From Methanoregula sp. PtaU1.Bin051 (GTDB lineage Archaea; Halobacteriota; Methanomicrobia; Methanomicrobiales; Methanospirillaceae): DNA of 64,000 bases. Positions 45,263 through 55,517 of this stretch are shown here, one piece after another. The DNA is taken from positions 1 to 64,000 of the forward strand of contig MVRE01000012.1 of the NCBI GenBank assembly GCA_002067895.1, in the 5' to 3' direction. Made by a program: the position numbers and the translations under genes. Below the pieces are notes generated by a model. That model was not told where the DNA came from. It saw nothing but the letters and a program-made list of their open reading frames with translations, and searched no databases. The stretch's first letter is position 1. Every line of letters begins with the position of its first letter.

Positions 45263-46594
45263 ATGAAAAATAAGCAAAGAATGAGCTTTGAATATCTTTT
45301 AGATTATCAATTGAGAGAAAGAAAAAATTTTGGACATTACTCAAAATCAACTTCCCAAGAAAATTTATTCAAAACTATATATCCTCCAAAAGAAAGGTTC
45401 AATAAATTACATGAAAGATATTCATATTCCGTCGCCTTGTCATCGAAATTGAACATTTCTTTTTGGCCTCAAGTACCAATTACTGGATCTTTAATCATTC
45501 CTTTAGATCCTATAAAAAGTCAAATAGAATTTGAAAAACTTTACAAATTTTCAATTTCAGAAATTCCTGATATAATAAAATACAGTAAAGAAACCGGAAA
45601 AATTCAATTTGTCCTTAATCAACCAGCAACACAATATTGTGGAATTGAATATCTTGCACCAATTTTTGAAAAACTAAATCCTCCTTTATTATTCAGTATA
45701 CACGATACGATTGATGCCCATGAATATAAAATAAAACTAGAACGGGCAGATAACGAATTAACTGATCTCTATCGATTAGGATTAATCGATTATTTGTTAC
45801 CCTTTTATTCTAATCCAAATAAGTCAAAAGAACAACGTTTAATTGATAGGAATACGCTCGAAATATCTTTAGAATTCGGCTATCCCGGTTTAAAATTGCT
45901 CGGATATGATGATATAACCGATATAATTTATGATAATTTTTTTGTTAATCCCGCGTTATCACTTCTCTTATTAAAATGGTCATATGAGGTATTATGTCGT
46001 CCAGTTACAAATCCGTTGCATTTCTCTCCGAATTTTTCTCAATTCGAGTTTAATATGATTCAATCAATTTTTAAAGATACGAAATTAATGGATAAGAGAA
46101 AATTTTATTTTCCTTATGAAATTGGATCATTTATTCTTAAAAAACATACTTATTCCCCAAAAAATTTTCAAGAATGCATCGAAGTAATTGATCATTATAA
46201 AGATGAGGATTTATATTCCGTTTCTGATGCATTGAATCGTGCAATATTGGCAAATATGGGGGATAAAGTTCTTCAGAATCGGATAGAATTGTCAACAATA
46301 ATGGATAATATTTGGGATGAAGCTAAATTGATTCGAAATAGAGCGAATCAAATCAGCATTGGAACTGGAATTCTAATTGGAGCTATTGGGCTCTTAATTG
46401 ATAATCTTACAAAAGAAAAGGAGGATGGATTGTTATACAATTTAGGTTATAAAATTTTTGAGATCTCGTCACCACTGTATATTAATAAATTTTCAGAATT
46501 TATATCGAAAGGAATCGCAAATCCTTATGCTGTAACAATTTTTGATTTCGATACGAATTATAATTCGCAGAGGAGCAATCCTCGAAAAAATTGA
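45263..46594 (+). CDS. AT-rich hypothetical protein
   Basis: I do not recognise this 443-residue protein. It is mostly helical with many aromatic residues. One possible weak membrane segment (ISIGTGILIGAIGLLIDNL) lies near residue 365. It is far richer in A and T than the rest of the element and than the host, which suggests recent acquisition from a different source. It stands alone on the plus strand next to the right end of the element, ending about 50 bases before the tRNA-Leu gene. Cargo or defence is likely from location only. Confidence 0.7.
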   Translation: MKNKQRMSFEYLLDYQLRERKNFGHYSKSTSQENLFKTIYPPKERFNKLHERYSYSVALSSKLNISFWPQVPITGSLIIPLDPIKSQIEFEKLYKFSISEIPDIIKYSKETGKIQFVLNQPATQYCGIEYLAPIFEKLNPPLLFSIHDTIDAHEYKIKLERADNELTDLYRLGLIDYLLPFYSNPNKSKEQRLIDRNTLEISLEFGYPGLKLLGYDDITDIIYDNFFVNPALSLLLLKWSYEVLCRPVTNPLHFSPNFSQFEFNMIQSIFKDTKLMDKRKFYFPYEIGSFILKKHTYSPKNFQECIEVIDHYKDEDLYSVSDALNRAILANMGDKVLQNRIELSTIMDNIWDEAKLIRNRANQISIGTGILIGAIGLLIDNLTKEKEDGLLYNLGYKIFEISSPLYINKFSEFISKGIANPYAVTIFDFDTNYNSQRSNPRKN

Positions 46595-46643
46595 GGATTT
46601 GTGTGTCTTTTATAGACTAGATTACCAAGAATGAACTAAAGAA

Positions 46644-46726
46644 TGCGAGGGGAGGGATTTGAACCCGCGAACGCCTGCGCGAATCGATCTTGAGTCGATC
46701 ACCGTTGACCACTTGGTTACCCTCGC
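46644..46726 (-). tRNA. Complete tRNA-Leu(CAA) carried by the element
   Basis: The 83-nt sequence folds as a class II tRNA: acceptor stem GCGAGGG with CCCTCGC, D-stem ACC/GGT, anticodon stem ATCGA/TCGAT around loop CTCAAGA (anticodon CAA, reading UUG), variable arm CGC-GCAG-GCG, and T-arm with loop TTCAAAT, discriminator A. One C-U mismatch occurs in the T-stem; the split copy has the same mismatch. No CCA is encoded. It lies inside the element by the att-core definition and probably supplies the function lost when the host gene was cut. Confidence 0.9.
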
Positions 46727-46747
46727 TCACTAATACATTTGTTGGGG

Positions 46748-46756
46748 ATAGTAAAA
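46748..46756 (-). promoter_or_regulatory. Promoter-like element of element-borne tRNA-Leu
   Basis: The minus-strand sequence TTTTACTAT lies exactly 21 bases before the 5' end of the complete tRNA. The same nonamer lies exactly 21 bases before the 5' half of the broken tRNA (46865-46873). Equal sequence and spacing in two otherwise different upstream regions mark it as the TATA-like promoter of both genes. Confidence 0.65.
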
Positions 46757-46803
46757 GCCTTTGAGATTTCTAAAGGATGTCTGATGCCAAATTTGGTTGA
46801 AAA

Positions 46804-46843
46804 ATCTTGAGTCTGCCTCTGTTGGCCACTTAGATACCCTCGC
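46804..46843 (-). pseudogene. 5' half of split tRNA-Leu(CAA), right attachment site
   Basis: On the minus strand it begins with acceptor strand GCGAGGG, then TA, D-stem TCT/AGA, and 5' anticodon stem GCAGA. It breaks off after the anticodon loop CTCAAGA, where the sequence turns into an unrelated T-rich stretch. Its missing 3' half is at 6755-6808. The core ATCTTGAGTCT lies at 46804-46814. A TTTTACTAT promoter element is kept upstream at 46865-46873. Confidence 0.9.
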
Positions 46844-47059
46844 TCAGAATAGCATGTGTGCAGCATAGTAAAAGGTTCTGTGCCAAGATGAATCTTGCCC
46901 CGTAAACCGCTGTTGCCGGTTGGGAATGTAAACGTTCTTTTTTTTCTTCCCACGAACAAGGAGCAGGCGCACCACTGCTTCATTACATGCGGATTACCAG
47001 GATCCGGCTACCACATCCTTAATAGGTCGAATCCCACAGTACACGCTGAGCTCCGGTCC

Positions 47060-48109
47060 ATGAAAAAAGTGGTCATCACAGTGCCCCGGTCCAAGGCAGA
47101 TTTTATCGCCCATGCATTGAAGGGGATCGAGTTCACGTCCATTGAATCCGACGAGTGGATACGGTACACGCTCTATGTCCCCGACGGCATGCTCGAAGGG
47201 ATGATCGAAAAAACGCAGGATACTCTTGACGAGACGGTTTCGCGTGGGAGCGGGGCACCGCTCTGGACCGGTATCATACCTGAAATCGAGAGAGCTGCCG
47301 GTGAAGAGGACCGGATTACCCTCATTGATGTCTCCACTCCGGACTTTGTCATCTCCCCGTTCCTCGACCGGCTGAAGGAGAAGTGGAAAGCAGAGGCACC
47401 GGTACAGGAGAAAGTCCCGATCGAGAAGATTCTCGCTTCAACCGAGGAATATTCGAGGTTCGATACCGACAAGGTGATCCTCGCCGCAATCGCGGGGGTT
47501 GTCGCCCTGATCGGCCTCTTTTTGAACAACATCGGCATCATCATCGGAGCCATGCTTATCTCCCCCCTGCTCGGACCGATCTACGCCCTTGCGATCTCGA
47601 TGGCCGTCGGAGACCGGAAGACCACGATCGAGTGCATCAAGATCCTCGGGATCTACATCCTGATGCTGATCGGAATCGCCGCGATCGTGACACTGCCACT
47701 TTCGTACGTGATCGATCTGCCGATGACGATGGAGATCGCCACGCGGATGGACTCCAATTCGGTCTATATCTTAATGGCCATCCTGCTCGGCCTCGCAACG
47801 ATTATCGCCCTTGCAAAGGGGATACCTGAGGGGATTGCCGGCGTGGCGATTGCGGCCGCCCTCCTCCCGCCTGCAGTCGTGACCGGCATTGCCGTGGTAT
47901 GGCACCCTGCAGGTTTTGCCAATGCGCTCACCCTTACACTCCAGAACGTCGTAGGGCTGGTCACCGGATCCTTAATCGGCGTGATATTCTTAAAGATCGG
48001 CCCCCGCGACCTGTTTGCCCATTACAGGGCACAACAGACAATTGCCCGCATCGCGTGGCTCCTTGTGGCACTGATCGTGCTGCTTGCCGTGATCTCCTTC
48101 CTTATCTGA
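47060..48109 (+). CDS. DUF389/TIGR00341 family membrane protein
   Basis: This 349-residue protein has a soluble N-terminal region of about 130 residues (MKKVVITVPRSKADFI onward) followed by the DUF389 membrane domain. At least six hydrophobic helices follow, including NNIGIIIGAMLISPLLGPIY, the family signature. These proteins are common in archaea and bacteria and have no known transport substrate. The ATG at 47060 is favoured because upstream codons would run into the tRNA attachment area. It is the first gene of chromosomal sequence after the element. Confidence 0.85.
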   Translation: MKKVVITVPRSKADFIAHALKGIEFTSIESDEWIRYTLYVPDGMLEGMIEKTQDTLDETVSRGSGAPLWTGIIPEIERAAGEEDRITLIDVSTPDFVISPFLDRLKEKWKAEAPVQEKVPIEKILASTEEYSRFDTDKVILAAIAGVVALIGLFLNNIGIIIGAMLISPLLGPIYALAISMAVGDRKTTIECIKILGIYILMLIGIAAIVTLPLSYVIDLPMTMEIATRMDSNSVYILMAILLGLATIIALAKGIPEGIAGVAIAAALLPPAVVTGIAVVWHPAGFANALTLTLQNVVGLVTGSLIGVIFLKIGPRDLFAHYRAQQTIARIAWLLVALIVLLAVISFLI

Positions 48110-48254
48110 TTAAAAGGGCAGCCCCGGCTGAAGTGCCAGCCATACCGGCGCTGTTTTGGGAGTACCGGAGTTTCCCGTTACCGGAAGGTATAATCCCCGT
48201 CATAACATACTTCCCGCATAATACCGGGTTTCACGGTCATCTGGAGATACAGGG

Positions 48255-49718
48255 ATGTCGCAGTCACTGGTTATTATCGGTGGAGGAATTGCCGGTCTTG
48301 CAGCCGGCTGTTATGCAAAGATGAACGGGTTTGACGTGGAGATACATGAGATGCATAATCTCCCGGGGGGCCTCTGCACGGCATGGAAACGGCAGGGATA
48401 CACCTTCGATCTCTGCGTCGACTGGCTCTGCGGTTCATCCGCGGGGACCAGCCTGTACCCGGTCTGGGAGGAACTCGGCATGGTTCAGGGTAGGACGTTT
48501 CAGGATCCGGAATACTATACGGTAGCCATCCACAGGAACGGCGAGCGTTTTACAGTCTGGGCCGACCCTGACAGGCTCCGGGAGGAAATGCTCCGTATCG
48601 CACCCGAAGACAGGAAATTTATTGAACGGTTCATATCTGATATCAGGAAACTGATGAGGATCGACATGCCGGTCGACCCCGGCTTCTGGGACCTGATAAA
48701 AATAATCCCCTCCCTCGGACTCTTCCGGCATTATGCAGTACCGGTATCCGAGCTTGCCGGGAAGATCAGGAACCCGGCCCTCAGGGATCTCTTCATTTCC
48801 GCTCTCGACTGGCATGACCAGTCGGCATTCTTCGTCATGATGATGATCGCCTTCATGGCCCGGAAAGCGGCCGGGTACCCGGTTGGCGGCTCCGTACCCA
48901 TCGCAAAAGCAATAGAAGCACGGTTCCTGTCCCTGGGAGGCGCCATCAGGTACCGTTCGAAAGTGAGGGAGATTATCGTTGAAGATGACCGGGCATCCGG
49001 GGTGGTACTGGAGGACGGGACCCGGGTGCCCGCCGACATTGTGCTCTCTGCGGCTGACGGTTTCTCGACGCTCTTTAGCTGGATTCCCGAAAAGTATGTG
49101 ACCGATGAGATCCGGGGCTACTACCGCGATCTCAAACCATTCCCCCCTCTCGTATTCGTCTCTGTCGGGGTTGCGGGCGGCTATGCCGGCATCCCCCGAT
49201 CGGTCTCAATTCCGCTCCGGGAGCCGGTGATGATCGCGGGGATGCAGGTCTCACGCCTCACCCTGATGAACCACGCCCATGACCCGACCCTTGCCCCGCC
49301 GGGGAAGGCGGTGCTTTCCCTTATGATCGAGGCCGATTATGCATACTGGGAGAAGATCCCCTACCAGACGGAGGCGTACAGGGAGGAGAAAGACCGGATA
49401 GGAAAACAGGTCCTCAACACGCTGCAGGACTTTTACCCAGAAATACGGGATAAGGTCGAGGTTATGGACATTGCCACCCCCCACACATTCGTCCGGTATA
49501 CCGGAAACTGGCGGGGGTCGTATGAGGGCTGGCTCTCGACGCGGGATAGCATGAATCTTACTCTTCCCCAGGCACTGCCCGGCCTCCGGTCATTTTACAT
49601 GGCCGGCCAATGGGTCGCCCCGGGCGGGGGGCTCCCGGGAGCGGCACTGTCTGCCCGGAAGGCGGTGCAGCTGATCTGCAAGGCCGAAGGCCGTCGGTTC
49701 GTGACCACAAAACCCTGA
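48255..49718 (+). CDS. Phytoene desaturase-like FAD oxidoreductase
   Basis: This 487-residue flavoprotein has the FAD-binding GGGIAGLAAGCYAKMNGFDV at about 9-28, with HEMHNLPGGLC completing the dinucleotide-binding fold. It ends with the amine-oxidase-type FMAGQWVAPGGGLPGAALSARK-like C-terminal FAD motif. It belongs to the phytoene desaturase/carotenoid isomerase-like group, which in methanogens may act on isoprenoid or polyprenol substrates. The substrate is unknown. It is a single gene, convergent with the DNA polymerase gene. Confidence 0.85.
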   Translation: MSQSLVIIGGGIAGLAAGCYAKMNGFDVEIHEMHNLPGGLCTAWKRQGYTFDLCVDWLCGSSAGTSLYPVWEELGMVQGRTFQDPEYYTVAIHRNGERFTVWADPDRLREEMLRIAPEDRKFIERFISDIRKLMRIDMPVDPGFWDLIKIIPSLGLFRHYAVPVSELAGKIRNPALRDLFISALDWHDQSAFFVMMMIAFMARKAAGYPVGGSVPIAKAIEARFLSLGGAIRYRSKVREIIVEDDRASGVVLEDGTRVPADIVLSAADGFSTLFSWIPEKYVTDEIRGYYRDLKPFPPLVFVSVGVAGGYAGIPRSVSIPLREPVMIAGMQVSRLTLMNHAHDPTLAPPGKAVLSLMIEADYAYWEKIPYQTEAYREEKDRIGKQVLNTLQDFYPEIRDKVEVMDIATPHTFVRYTGNWRGSYEGWLSTRDSMNLTLPQALPGLRSFYMAGQWVAPGGGLPGAALSARKAVQLICKAEGRRFVTTKP

Positions 49719-49849
49719 TTTCCTGATTCTTTTTTCCCTGTCCCTCCGGTAGACTGGAGTTCTTTTACGATCCAGGCCCGGGTAGTGCCGGTGTGCCCCG
49801 GCCTTCCGTTATCGTACAATGACGTCTGAACCCTGTGCCCGTGGACTCG

Positions 49850-52800
49850 TCATATGAAGTCTGCCAGTCCCAGCTGCTGCTGCTTCTCCTCGCCAAACGT
49901 GGAGGTGATCGCAAGGTCGAGTACTTCCACGCGCTGCCTCGTGTATTCCGAGACGTTGTATTTCCGGCAAAGGTCTTTTGACATTTCGAGGTATTTCTTG
50001 ACCGATCCCTCGTGGACGGTCGGGACGATGTTCCCGTTGCAGATGCTCTTGCCCCGCCACTTGGTGCACTTGCCTGAAAGAGGCATCCGCCGGTAGGTCG
50101 TGTTGCACTTCATGCACCGGAACTTCTGCTTGGAGAATGCCGAGAGGTTGCCCATGAGATCGCGGATGAAGTGCGTTGTTAAGACCCGTTCTGCAACATC
50201 ATCGGCGTCCACAGCCCGGATCCGGGTGGCGAGGGTTAGCTCGGCCTCGAGCTTCTCGAACATCGACTTGAGCTGGGTGTAGGAGGACTCGATCGGGCCC
50301 GCGGAGATGTCCGAGGTATCGTGGGTGAAGAAGAACCCCTCCAGCTGGGCCGGCGTGCCGAGCCGGCGCTCGACCCGGTCGATCAAATGCTCGATGTCCT
50401 TGGGCCTTGTGTAGGCAAGCGCAGCCGTGTAGAGTTCGAGAGGGTAGGAGCGGCAGACGTCGACGTTTAAGCTCTCCTTGTCGATCTCCGCCGGGTCGAT
50501 CCGGCTCGTCAGCACGAGCGGCGCATCCATGGACCCGCCGCGGTTCTCCGGCAGAAACGATCTCGAGAAGTTGATGAGGCCGTCCAGGAGGAGCATGATA
50601 CAGTCCTCGTCGCCGTCGCACTGGCCGGTGAAGATGCCGTTTGCGGTCATCGTGTGATCGTCTGCAACCGTGAGACAGTACACCCTTTCCTCCGGGGCCG
50701 GGACCGGTTCAATTGCCCGGATCCTGTCGGAGATTACTGCCGTTCCCATGAGTACGGGGACTGAGTCCCCTTCCTTCAGTTCGAGGGCCCTGATCTTCCG
50801 GAGGTACGCGGTGTCCCAGACCAGCATCGCGTGGTCCGGCGTGACGACAAGCTCCCGCTTTCCGGTCGTCGTGATCCGGAGAAGTGAAGCGGGGGAGCGG
50901 TGGATCGAGACTGAGGTTACCCGCCTGATACGCACGTTTCCTCCGGTATCTACTGCCCGTGTGTACCATGGCTGCTGGGGATCGGAGTAATAGGTCCCGA
51001 GCCGGTCGATGCCCGGGCGGCTGATGTCGAAGTTTTCGAGGACGAACTGCCGGATCGGCAGCGTTTTCCAGCGTTTCCCGTCATAGACCTCGATCTCCGT
51101 GTCGCCATAAAAGCAGTTCCTTCTCTTTGCAGCATGGAAGAACGGGTGGGCGTAGCCGACATTGGCTCTCGTGAACCCGACGATCCGTGCAAGCACCCCG
51201 GCGCTTGTGTGCGGGGCGAGGCCGATGACGAGGTGGCCGATGAGGTCGTCTTTTAACTTCGCGTTGTAGAACGCGGGAAGGCCGTAGCAGGAGACAAGGA
51301 GGTTGTCGATGAACGCTGCCACCTTCACCATGTAGTCTGCGCACGAGTCCGAGATCAGGATGTCCTGCGGCCGCAGTTCCAGCACCTGCGTCGGGTCGGT
51401 AAGATCCCTGCCGTCAATGTCCTTTTCGTACCCGAGACTCCTTAAGCGGGCGACGTCTACGCCGACCTCGGCCGGGCGGATGTGGGTGAGCGGCAGGTCG
51501 ATCATGTCGAACCGGGTCGTGCCGTCCTTGAAGACAAAAATCTGCTGCTGTGCCCGCAGGATCCCTTTCTCCAGCGCCTCGACCGTCTTCTCCCTTGAGA
51601 TCACCCCCTTGACGCCCTTGACGAGGGCGATGCTCTCAGGCCTGATATGGAGCTGTTCCATGGTTTTGAGGTACTCTTCCTTCACGTTGACCGATAGCCG
51701 CTGCTGGCAGACGGTCGGGACATTGCAGCCCGGGCAGCGGGCAGTATCGGTCTCCCTTTTGCACCGCGGACATGTATAGACCGGCACGGTGTGCCCGCCG
51801 CACTTTCCGCACCGGTTCTTGTACGTGATCTCGCCGCACCCCGTGCACCGGCGCCGGCCAACCTCGATCTCGATCACCCCGCCCGCCTTCTGGAAGTCGA
51901 TCCCGTTGAAGTCCGCGTCCGCCTCCTGCGTGTGGTTCGAGGCTTCCTGGAACGACCGCCGCGACCCCCCGGACTCGCCAAGCGGGAAGAGGACGTGGGG
52001 GGGCGGGTTCATCTTCCGGGGCTTCGATTTGCCCGGCCGGCCCATACGACCGCCGATCCGGGTCCCGGCCCGCGAACGGATTTTAAATCCGCTGAGGTGC
52101 GAGACAAGGGCGAGCGGGTCGTCATCCGGCGCAGTGCCGGGGATGATCCGCTTCTTCAGGTTTTCATCAAGGCCGAGGCATGCTGTCAGGACACGGTGGT
52201 TTTTGATTGAGATCCCGTCGTCCCTGACCGTATGGGGGAGGAGGATCTCCTCGAGAATATGTTTCACTTCCGTCCGGTTCGGCAGGATGAGGGATTCGCC
52301 GTCGATCCTGCCTGCACCTGATACCGTCTCGGCAAGCCGGCGGACCTGCTCGCAGGAGATGTCGTCCCACAGGTACGTGTACTCCGGGTGGAGGAACGCA
52401 CCGTTCCTGGCAAACGCGATCGCCTCCTCCTCATTCCCCGGGCGCTTCTTTCCCCCTTCCAGCAGCCACCACTCCTCGCAGTAGGCCGACGGGACGAGAG
52501 GGTGGTTGTTCTCCATGAACTCACCGAACGAGATGAGGATCTCCCCGACGTCGAGGATCCGGTCCACCTGCGGTGCGAGTTGTTTTGCCGTTGCTGTATC
52601 ATCGATGCGCAGCACGCTCCCGTCCTGCAGCCTGACCGTCGGGCCCTCGATGGAATCGACGGGGACGACCCCGCATGCCTTGCCGGGCCGCTCGGTCTTC
52701 ATCTGGGTGCCTACCGCGAGGAAGTCCCCCAGCAGGTGCAGGGTCGCCGGGTTGAAGCCGGCCGCCGCAAAACCGGTGTTCCGGGACCTGCCGTACCGGA

Positions 52801-53746
52801 GCCTGAAGCCGCCCTTCCGCATCGGGTACGAGAAGACCGGCCGGCCGCCGATCAGGTCGCGGAGGTACTTGTCGAGCGGCTTGATCACGAACGTGCCGTC
52901 GGCGGTCTTCTGCTTGGAGAGCTTGTCCAGCCAGCCCCAGCCGTCCATCTTCATCTTGTCTACGTTTTTCTGGACCTTGGCAGCCTTGCTCGCGATCCCC
53001 TCCGCGAGCACGAGCGCCATGCCGCCCCGGACCGTGTTGGTCTCGACACGCTCGAGGTTCCGGTGCCCGGAGACCTCCTCCTGCTCGGTCGCTTCGCCGT
53101 CGATACAGACCGGGCAGTTCGTGACGATCAACTGGATCTCCTGGTCGCTTGGGAGGTACTGGAGGTTCATGATGCTGTTGTACTGGCGGATTTCCTCGAT
53201 ATACCGCTCGACCTCCTCGTTCCTCGGGATGTAGCGGTTGATACCGAGCGCCCGCCGCACGTAGTCGCCGACCAGCACCGAGAGGGCCTGCGCCGTTCCC
53301 CCGGCGCTCCGGATCGGCCCGGCATAGTAGATCTTCAGGTACTCGGTACCGTCGTCGTTCCTCCCGATGCCGATCTTGGCGATCCCTTCGGTCGGGGCCG
53401 CGACCACCCCCTCGGTCAGGAGCGCCATCGCCGTGCGGATCGCGTGGTCAAGGACCTCCTCACGGCTCGTCTCGCCAAACCGGCGCTGCACGAAGTCGTC
53501 GCCGATCTTAAGAGCCGCCTCCTCGCGAGACATCGTCTTCTCGAGCTCGCGGATACGGGCGGCCACCCCTTTGATCCCCAGCAGGGCCTCGACCCGGTCG
53601 GCAAGATCGCTCGCGATTGGGATCTCAACGTCCGTGGACGGGTCGAGCCCCTGCTTCCGGGCCTTCTGTGCGATCCCTATCGCTGCATCCAGCCCGGCCC
53701 GGAGCGTATTCTCGTACGCCTCCATCGCAGGCGAGCGCTGCAGCAT
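49850..53746 (-). CDS. polC: DNA polymerase D large subunit DP2 with mini-intein
   Basis: DP2 is the catalytic subunit of the euryarchaeal replicative polymerase PolD, working with small subunit DP1 (not in this window). The 1,298-residue precursor includes a 165-residue intein, so the mature protein has about 1,133 residues, normal for the family. Visible parts are the N-terminal domain, zinc-binding clusters (CTGCG...CGKCGG, CPRCK...CPGC near 655-700), the catalytic NCDGDEDC region, whose residues are brought together by splicing (Asn from RRN, Cys-Asp-Gly-Asp-Glu-Asp after the intein), and a C-terminal CMKC...C zinc site. It is a core chromosomal gene outside the element. Confidence 0.95.
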   Translation of the reverse strand: MLQRSPAMEAYENTLRAGLDAAIGIAQKARKQGLDPSTDVEIPIASDLADRVEALLGIKGVAARIRELEKTMSREEAALKIGDDFVQRRFGETSREEVLDHAIRTAMALLTEGVVAAPTEGIAKIGIGRNDDGTEYLKIYYAGPIRSAGGTAQALSVLVGDYVRRALGINRYIPRNEEVERYIEEIRQYNSIMNLQYLPSDQEIQLIVTNCPVCIDGEATEQEEVSGHRNLERVETNTVRGGMALVLAEGIASKAAKVQKNVDKMKMDGWGWLDKLSKQKTADGTFVIKPLDKYLRDLIGGRPVFSYPMRKGGFRLRYGRSRNTGFAAAGFNPATLHLLGDFLAVGTQMKTERPGKACGVVPVDSIEGPTVRLQDGSVLRIDDTATAKQLAPQVDRILDVGEILISFGEFMENNHPLVPSAYCEEWWLLEGGKKRPGNEEEAIAFARNGAFLHPEYTYLWDDISCEQVRRLAETVSGAGRIDGESLILPNRTEVKHILEEILLPHTVRDDGISIKNHRVLTACLGLDENLKKRIIPGTAPDDDPLALVSHLSGFKIRSRAGTRIGGRMGRPGKSKPRKMNPPPHVLFPLGESGGSRRSFQEASNHTQEADADFNGIDFQKAGGVIEIEVGRRRCTGCGEITYKNRCGKCGGHTVPVYTCPRCKRETDTARCPGCNVPTVCQQRLSVNVKEEYLKTMEQLHIRPESIALVKGVKGVISREKTVEALEKGILRAQQQIFVFKDGTTRFDMIDLPLTHIRPAEVGVDVARLRSLGYEKDIDGRDLTDPTQVLELRPQDILISDSCADYMVKVAAFIDNLLVSCYGLPAFYNAKLKDDLIGHLVIGLAPHTSAGVLARIVGFTRANVGYAHPFFHAAKRRNCFYGDTEIEVYDGKRWKTLPIRQFVLENFDISRPGIDRLGTYYSDPQQPWYTRAVDTGGNVRIRRVTSVSIHRSPASLLRITTTGKRELVVTPDHAMLVWDTAYLRKIRALELKEGDSVPVLMGTAVISDRIRAIEPVPAPEERVYCLTVADDHTMTANGIFTGQCDGDEDCIMLLLDGLINFSRSFLPENRGGSMDAPLVLTSRIDPAEIDKESLNVDVCRSYPLELYTAALAYTRPKDIEHLIDRVERRLGTPAQLEGFFFTHDTSDISAGPIESSYTQLKSMFEKLEAELTLATRIRAVDADDVAERVLTTHFIRDLMGNLSAFSKQKFRCMKCNTTYRRMPLSGKCTKWRGKSICNGNIVPTVHEGSVKKYLEMSKDLCRKYNVSEYTRQRVEVLDLAITSTFGEEKQQQLGLADFI
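50621..51115 (-). other. Mini-intein in DP2
   Basis: The 165-residue insert begins with Cys ([13 protein letters not shown], block A), has block [10 protein letters not shown] with the TxxH pattern, and ends with block [24 protein letters not shown] reduced to its final Gln, followed by host Cys. There is no homing endonuclease domain. The last residue is Gln instead of Asn, as in PolII inteins of Pyrococcus. It interrupts the active-site motif NCDGDEDC, the usual insertion point. Confidence 0.9.
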
Positions 53747-53876
53747 ATAGGTATGATGGTTCCCGGGAAAATTTATAGTCGTTGTTCTGCGTTTTTTCCC
53801 TGTATAAAGCGTAACGGGGATCCGTGCGGTACAGGAGTCCGTTATCTGCGGCCTGTTATTGTAAAAAAGTGGACGA

Positions 53877-54113
53877 TCATCCGTAGGTGCCGACGTACAT
53901 CTGGGTTGCAGTCTCGAAGCATTTCATTGCCTCGGGAACCCGTCCCAGCTTTGCAAGGGTCTGGCCCTTGACAAATATTGCATCAGCGTCGTGCGGATCG
54001 ATCTTCAGTGCATTGTCGTAGGCAGCAATCGCCTTCTCGAACTGTCCCTGGGCGTCAAGGGAATTTCCCTGTTTCACCCACTCCTGTTCCTTTCTTACGT
54101 CTTCTGCGTCCAT
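53877..54113 (-). CDS. Small TPR-repeat protein
   Basis: This 78-residue protein consists of about two tetratricopeptide repeats ([29 protein letters not shown]-type, then [26 protein letters not shown]). TPR motifs mediate protein contacts. ATG 54113 is chosen because a GGAGG site lies 7 bases upstream; an upstream in-frame start would add an unlikely hydrophobic stretch. It stands alone between the DP2 and ahbC genes. The partner is unknown. Confidence 0.85.
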   Translation of the reverse strand: MDAEDVRKEQEWVKQGNSLDAQGQFEKAIAAYDNALKIDPHDADAIFVKGQTLAKLGRVPEAMKCFETATQMYVGTYG

Positions 54114-54311
54114 ACTGTTTCCCTCCTTGTGCCACATACCGTGGCTGAACAAGACTATTTTTATAAAATAATAAGAATTTGCAAACACGGGTTGCACCGC
54201 GCAACTGGCGTGCACGATTGCCATGCAATTATCACAGAACCTGGATTGCGGGGGGATCTCTCCCCCCTGTTGTTACCGGTGGAATATCATCCTGTGTATT
54301 CGGGTACCCGG

Positions 54312-55517
54312 TTAGGGGTCGACAACCCGGTTACCGTGAGCGTCATCCACGTAACAGAACGGGTCCTCGCTAAAAAAATCCCCGCTCCGGGCATATGCCC
54401 GGACCCGGCACCCGCCTCCGCAGAGCGAAAGATAGGTGCATGCCTTGCACTTTCCGTCAATAACCGGGGGTCTTGTACGGAACCGGGCGAGCACGGGACT
54501 GGTGCTGTCGTTCCAGAGAGAAGAGAAGGGGCGGTCGCGGATGCTGCCGATGAGAAACGCCGGCGAGCGGGCGAACTGGCAGGGGTACACGTTCCCCCGG
54601 GGGTCCACGTTGGCCACCCGTTCCCCTGCGCTGCACCCCCCGTTGAGCGAGGCGAGCAGCTCGCGGGCTTCCGGAAGGTCCGGCGAACCGTCTCGTTCCA
54701 TGGACTGCAGCAGGTGGATGCAGTCCTGCGGCGCATCGACGGTTAAGAATTCCATCTCCTCCGCCGGGATCTCCTTTGCCTTCCGGTACAGGAGGGAAAG
54801 CGCCCGGGTCACTTCTTGTGCACCCAGCTGGAGCCGGTCGTACGCATCGCTTCCCCGCCCGCAGGGCACGAGCCAGTACAGGCAGAACCGCGATGCGTTA
54901 AGAGTCCGTGCGAGGTCGACAAGCGCATCGAGCTCGCCCTGGTTTTCCTTTGTCAGGGTCACCCTGACACCGGTCCGCACCCCTGCTTTCCTGCAGCGGG
55001 CAAATGCGGCAACAGCCCGGTCGAACGCTCCCGGTATGTTCCGGAACCGGTCATGGGTTGCCGCTGTCGCCCCGTCCAGTGAGATCCCGGCATACGTAAT
55101 CCCGCTGCCTTTGATCTTTTCCGCAACTTCATCAGTGATGAGGGTCCCGTTGGTGCTGAGCGCGGTTGCAATCCCGTTCTCTTTGCAGTACTTCGCAAGC
55201 TCCCAGATGTCGGGACGGAGTACCGGTTCGCCGCCCGTGAAGATGACGAGCGGGATCTTCGCTGCCGCAAGGTCGTCGATGAGTGCACGGGCCTCGCCCG
55301 TTGTCAGTTCATCACCAGTCCCGCTCCCCGGCCCGGATCCGCTGTAGCAGTGGGTGCAGGCAAGGTTGCATGTGTCGGTTACGTTCCAGAAGACAACCGG
55401 CCTGCGCATCCCGGAAAAGGCGAGGTACCGGCCCGGGACTGCACCGCTCCCGTGCCGGTGTTTCATGACCGCGCTGACTGTTCCCTTCCCATGGAGGCAC
55501 TGCGTGATCCGGTTCAT
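54312..55517 (-). CDS. ahbC: Radical SAM 12,18-didecarboxysiroheme deacetylase AhbC
   Basis: AhbC removes the acetate side chains of didecarboxysiroheme to give Fe-coproporphyrin III in the siroheme-dependent heme pathway. The 401-residue protein has radical SAM CxxxCxxC in VTDTCNLACTHCYS at about residue 46-59, GGEP near 97, and a C-terminal SPASM-type Cys-rich region (CKACTYLSLCGGGC). The N-terminus (MNRITQ...RRPVVFWNVT) matches AhbC/NirJ1 rather than AhbD. It starts in an ATGA overlap with ahbB and is last in the ahbDABC operon. Confidence 0.9.
   Translation of the reverse strand: MNRITQCLHGKGTVSAVMKHRHGSGAVPGRYLAFSGMRRPVVFWNVTDTCNLACTHCYSGSGPGSGTGDELTTGEARALIDDLAAAKIPLVIFTGGEPVLRPDIWELAKYCKENGIATALSTNGTLITDEVAEKIKGSGITYAGISLDGATAATHDRFRNIPGAFDRAVAAFARCRKAGVRTGVRVTLTKENQGELDALVDLARTLNASRFCLYWLVPCGRGSDAYDRLQLGAQEVTRALSLLYRKAKEIPAEEMEFLTVDAPQDCIHLLQSMERDGSPDLPEARELLASLNGGCSAGERVANVDPRGNVYPCQFARSPAFLIGSIRDRPFSSLWNDSTSPVLARFRTRPPVIDGKCKACTYLSLCGGGCRVRAYARSGDFFSEDPFCYVDDAHGNRVVDP

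Noticed and set aside
46644-46726. The complete tRNA-Leu as the restored att-site gene, with 6755-6808 as its displaced 3' end
   Set aside because: The anticodon stem and variable arm of the left fragment do not pair with the 5' part of this tRNA. They pair with the orphan 5' half at 46804-46843, so the split gene is a different copy. A shorter 11-bp match at 46688-46698 means recombination with this copy cannot be fully excluded.
52388-53971. 527-codon plus-strand frame opposite the polymerase gene
   Set aside because: It is antisense to the conserved DP2 N-terminal region and has no motif of its own.
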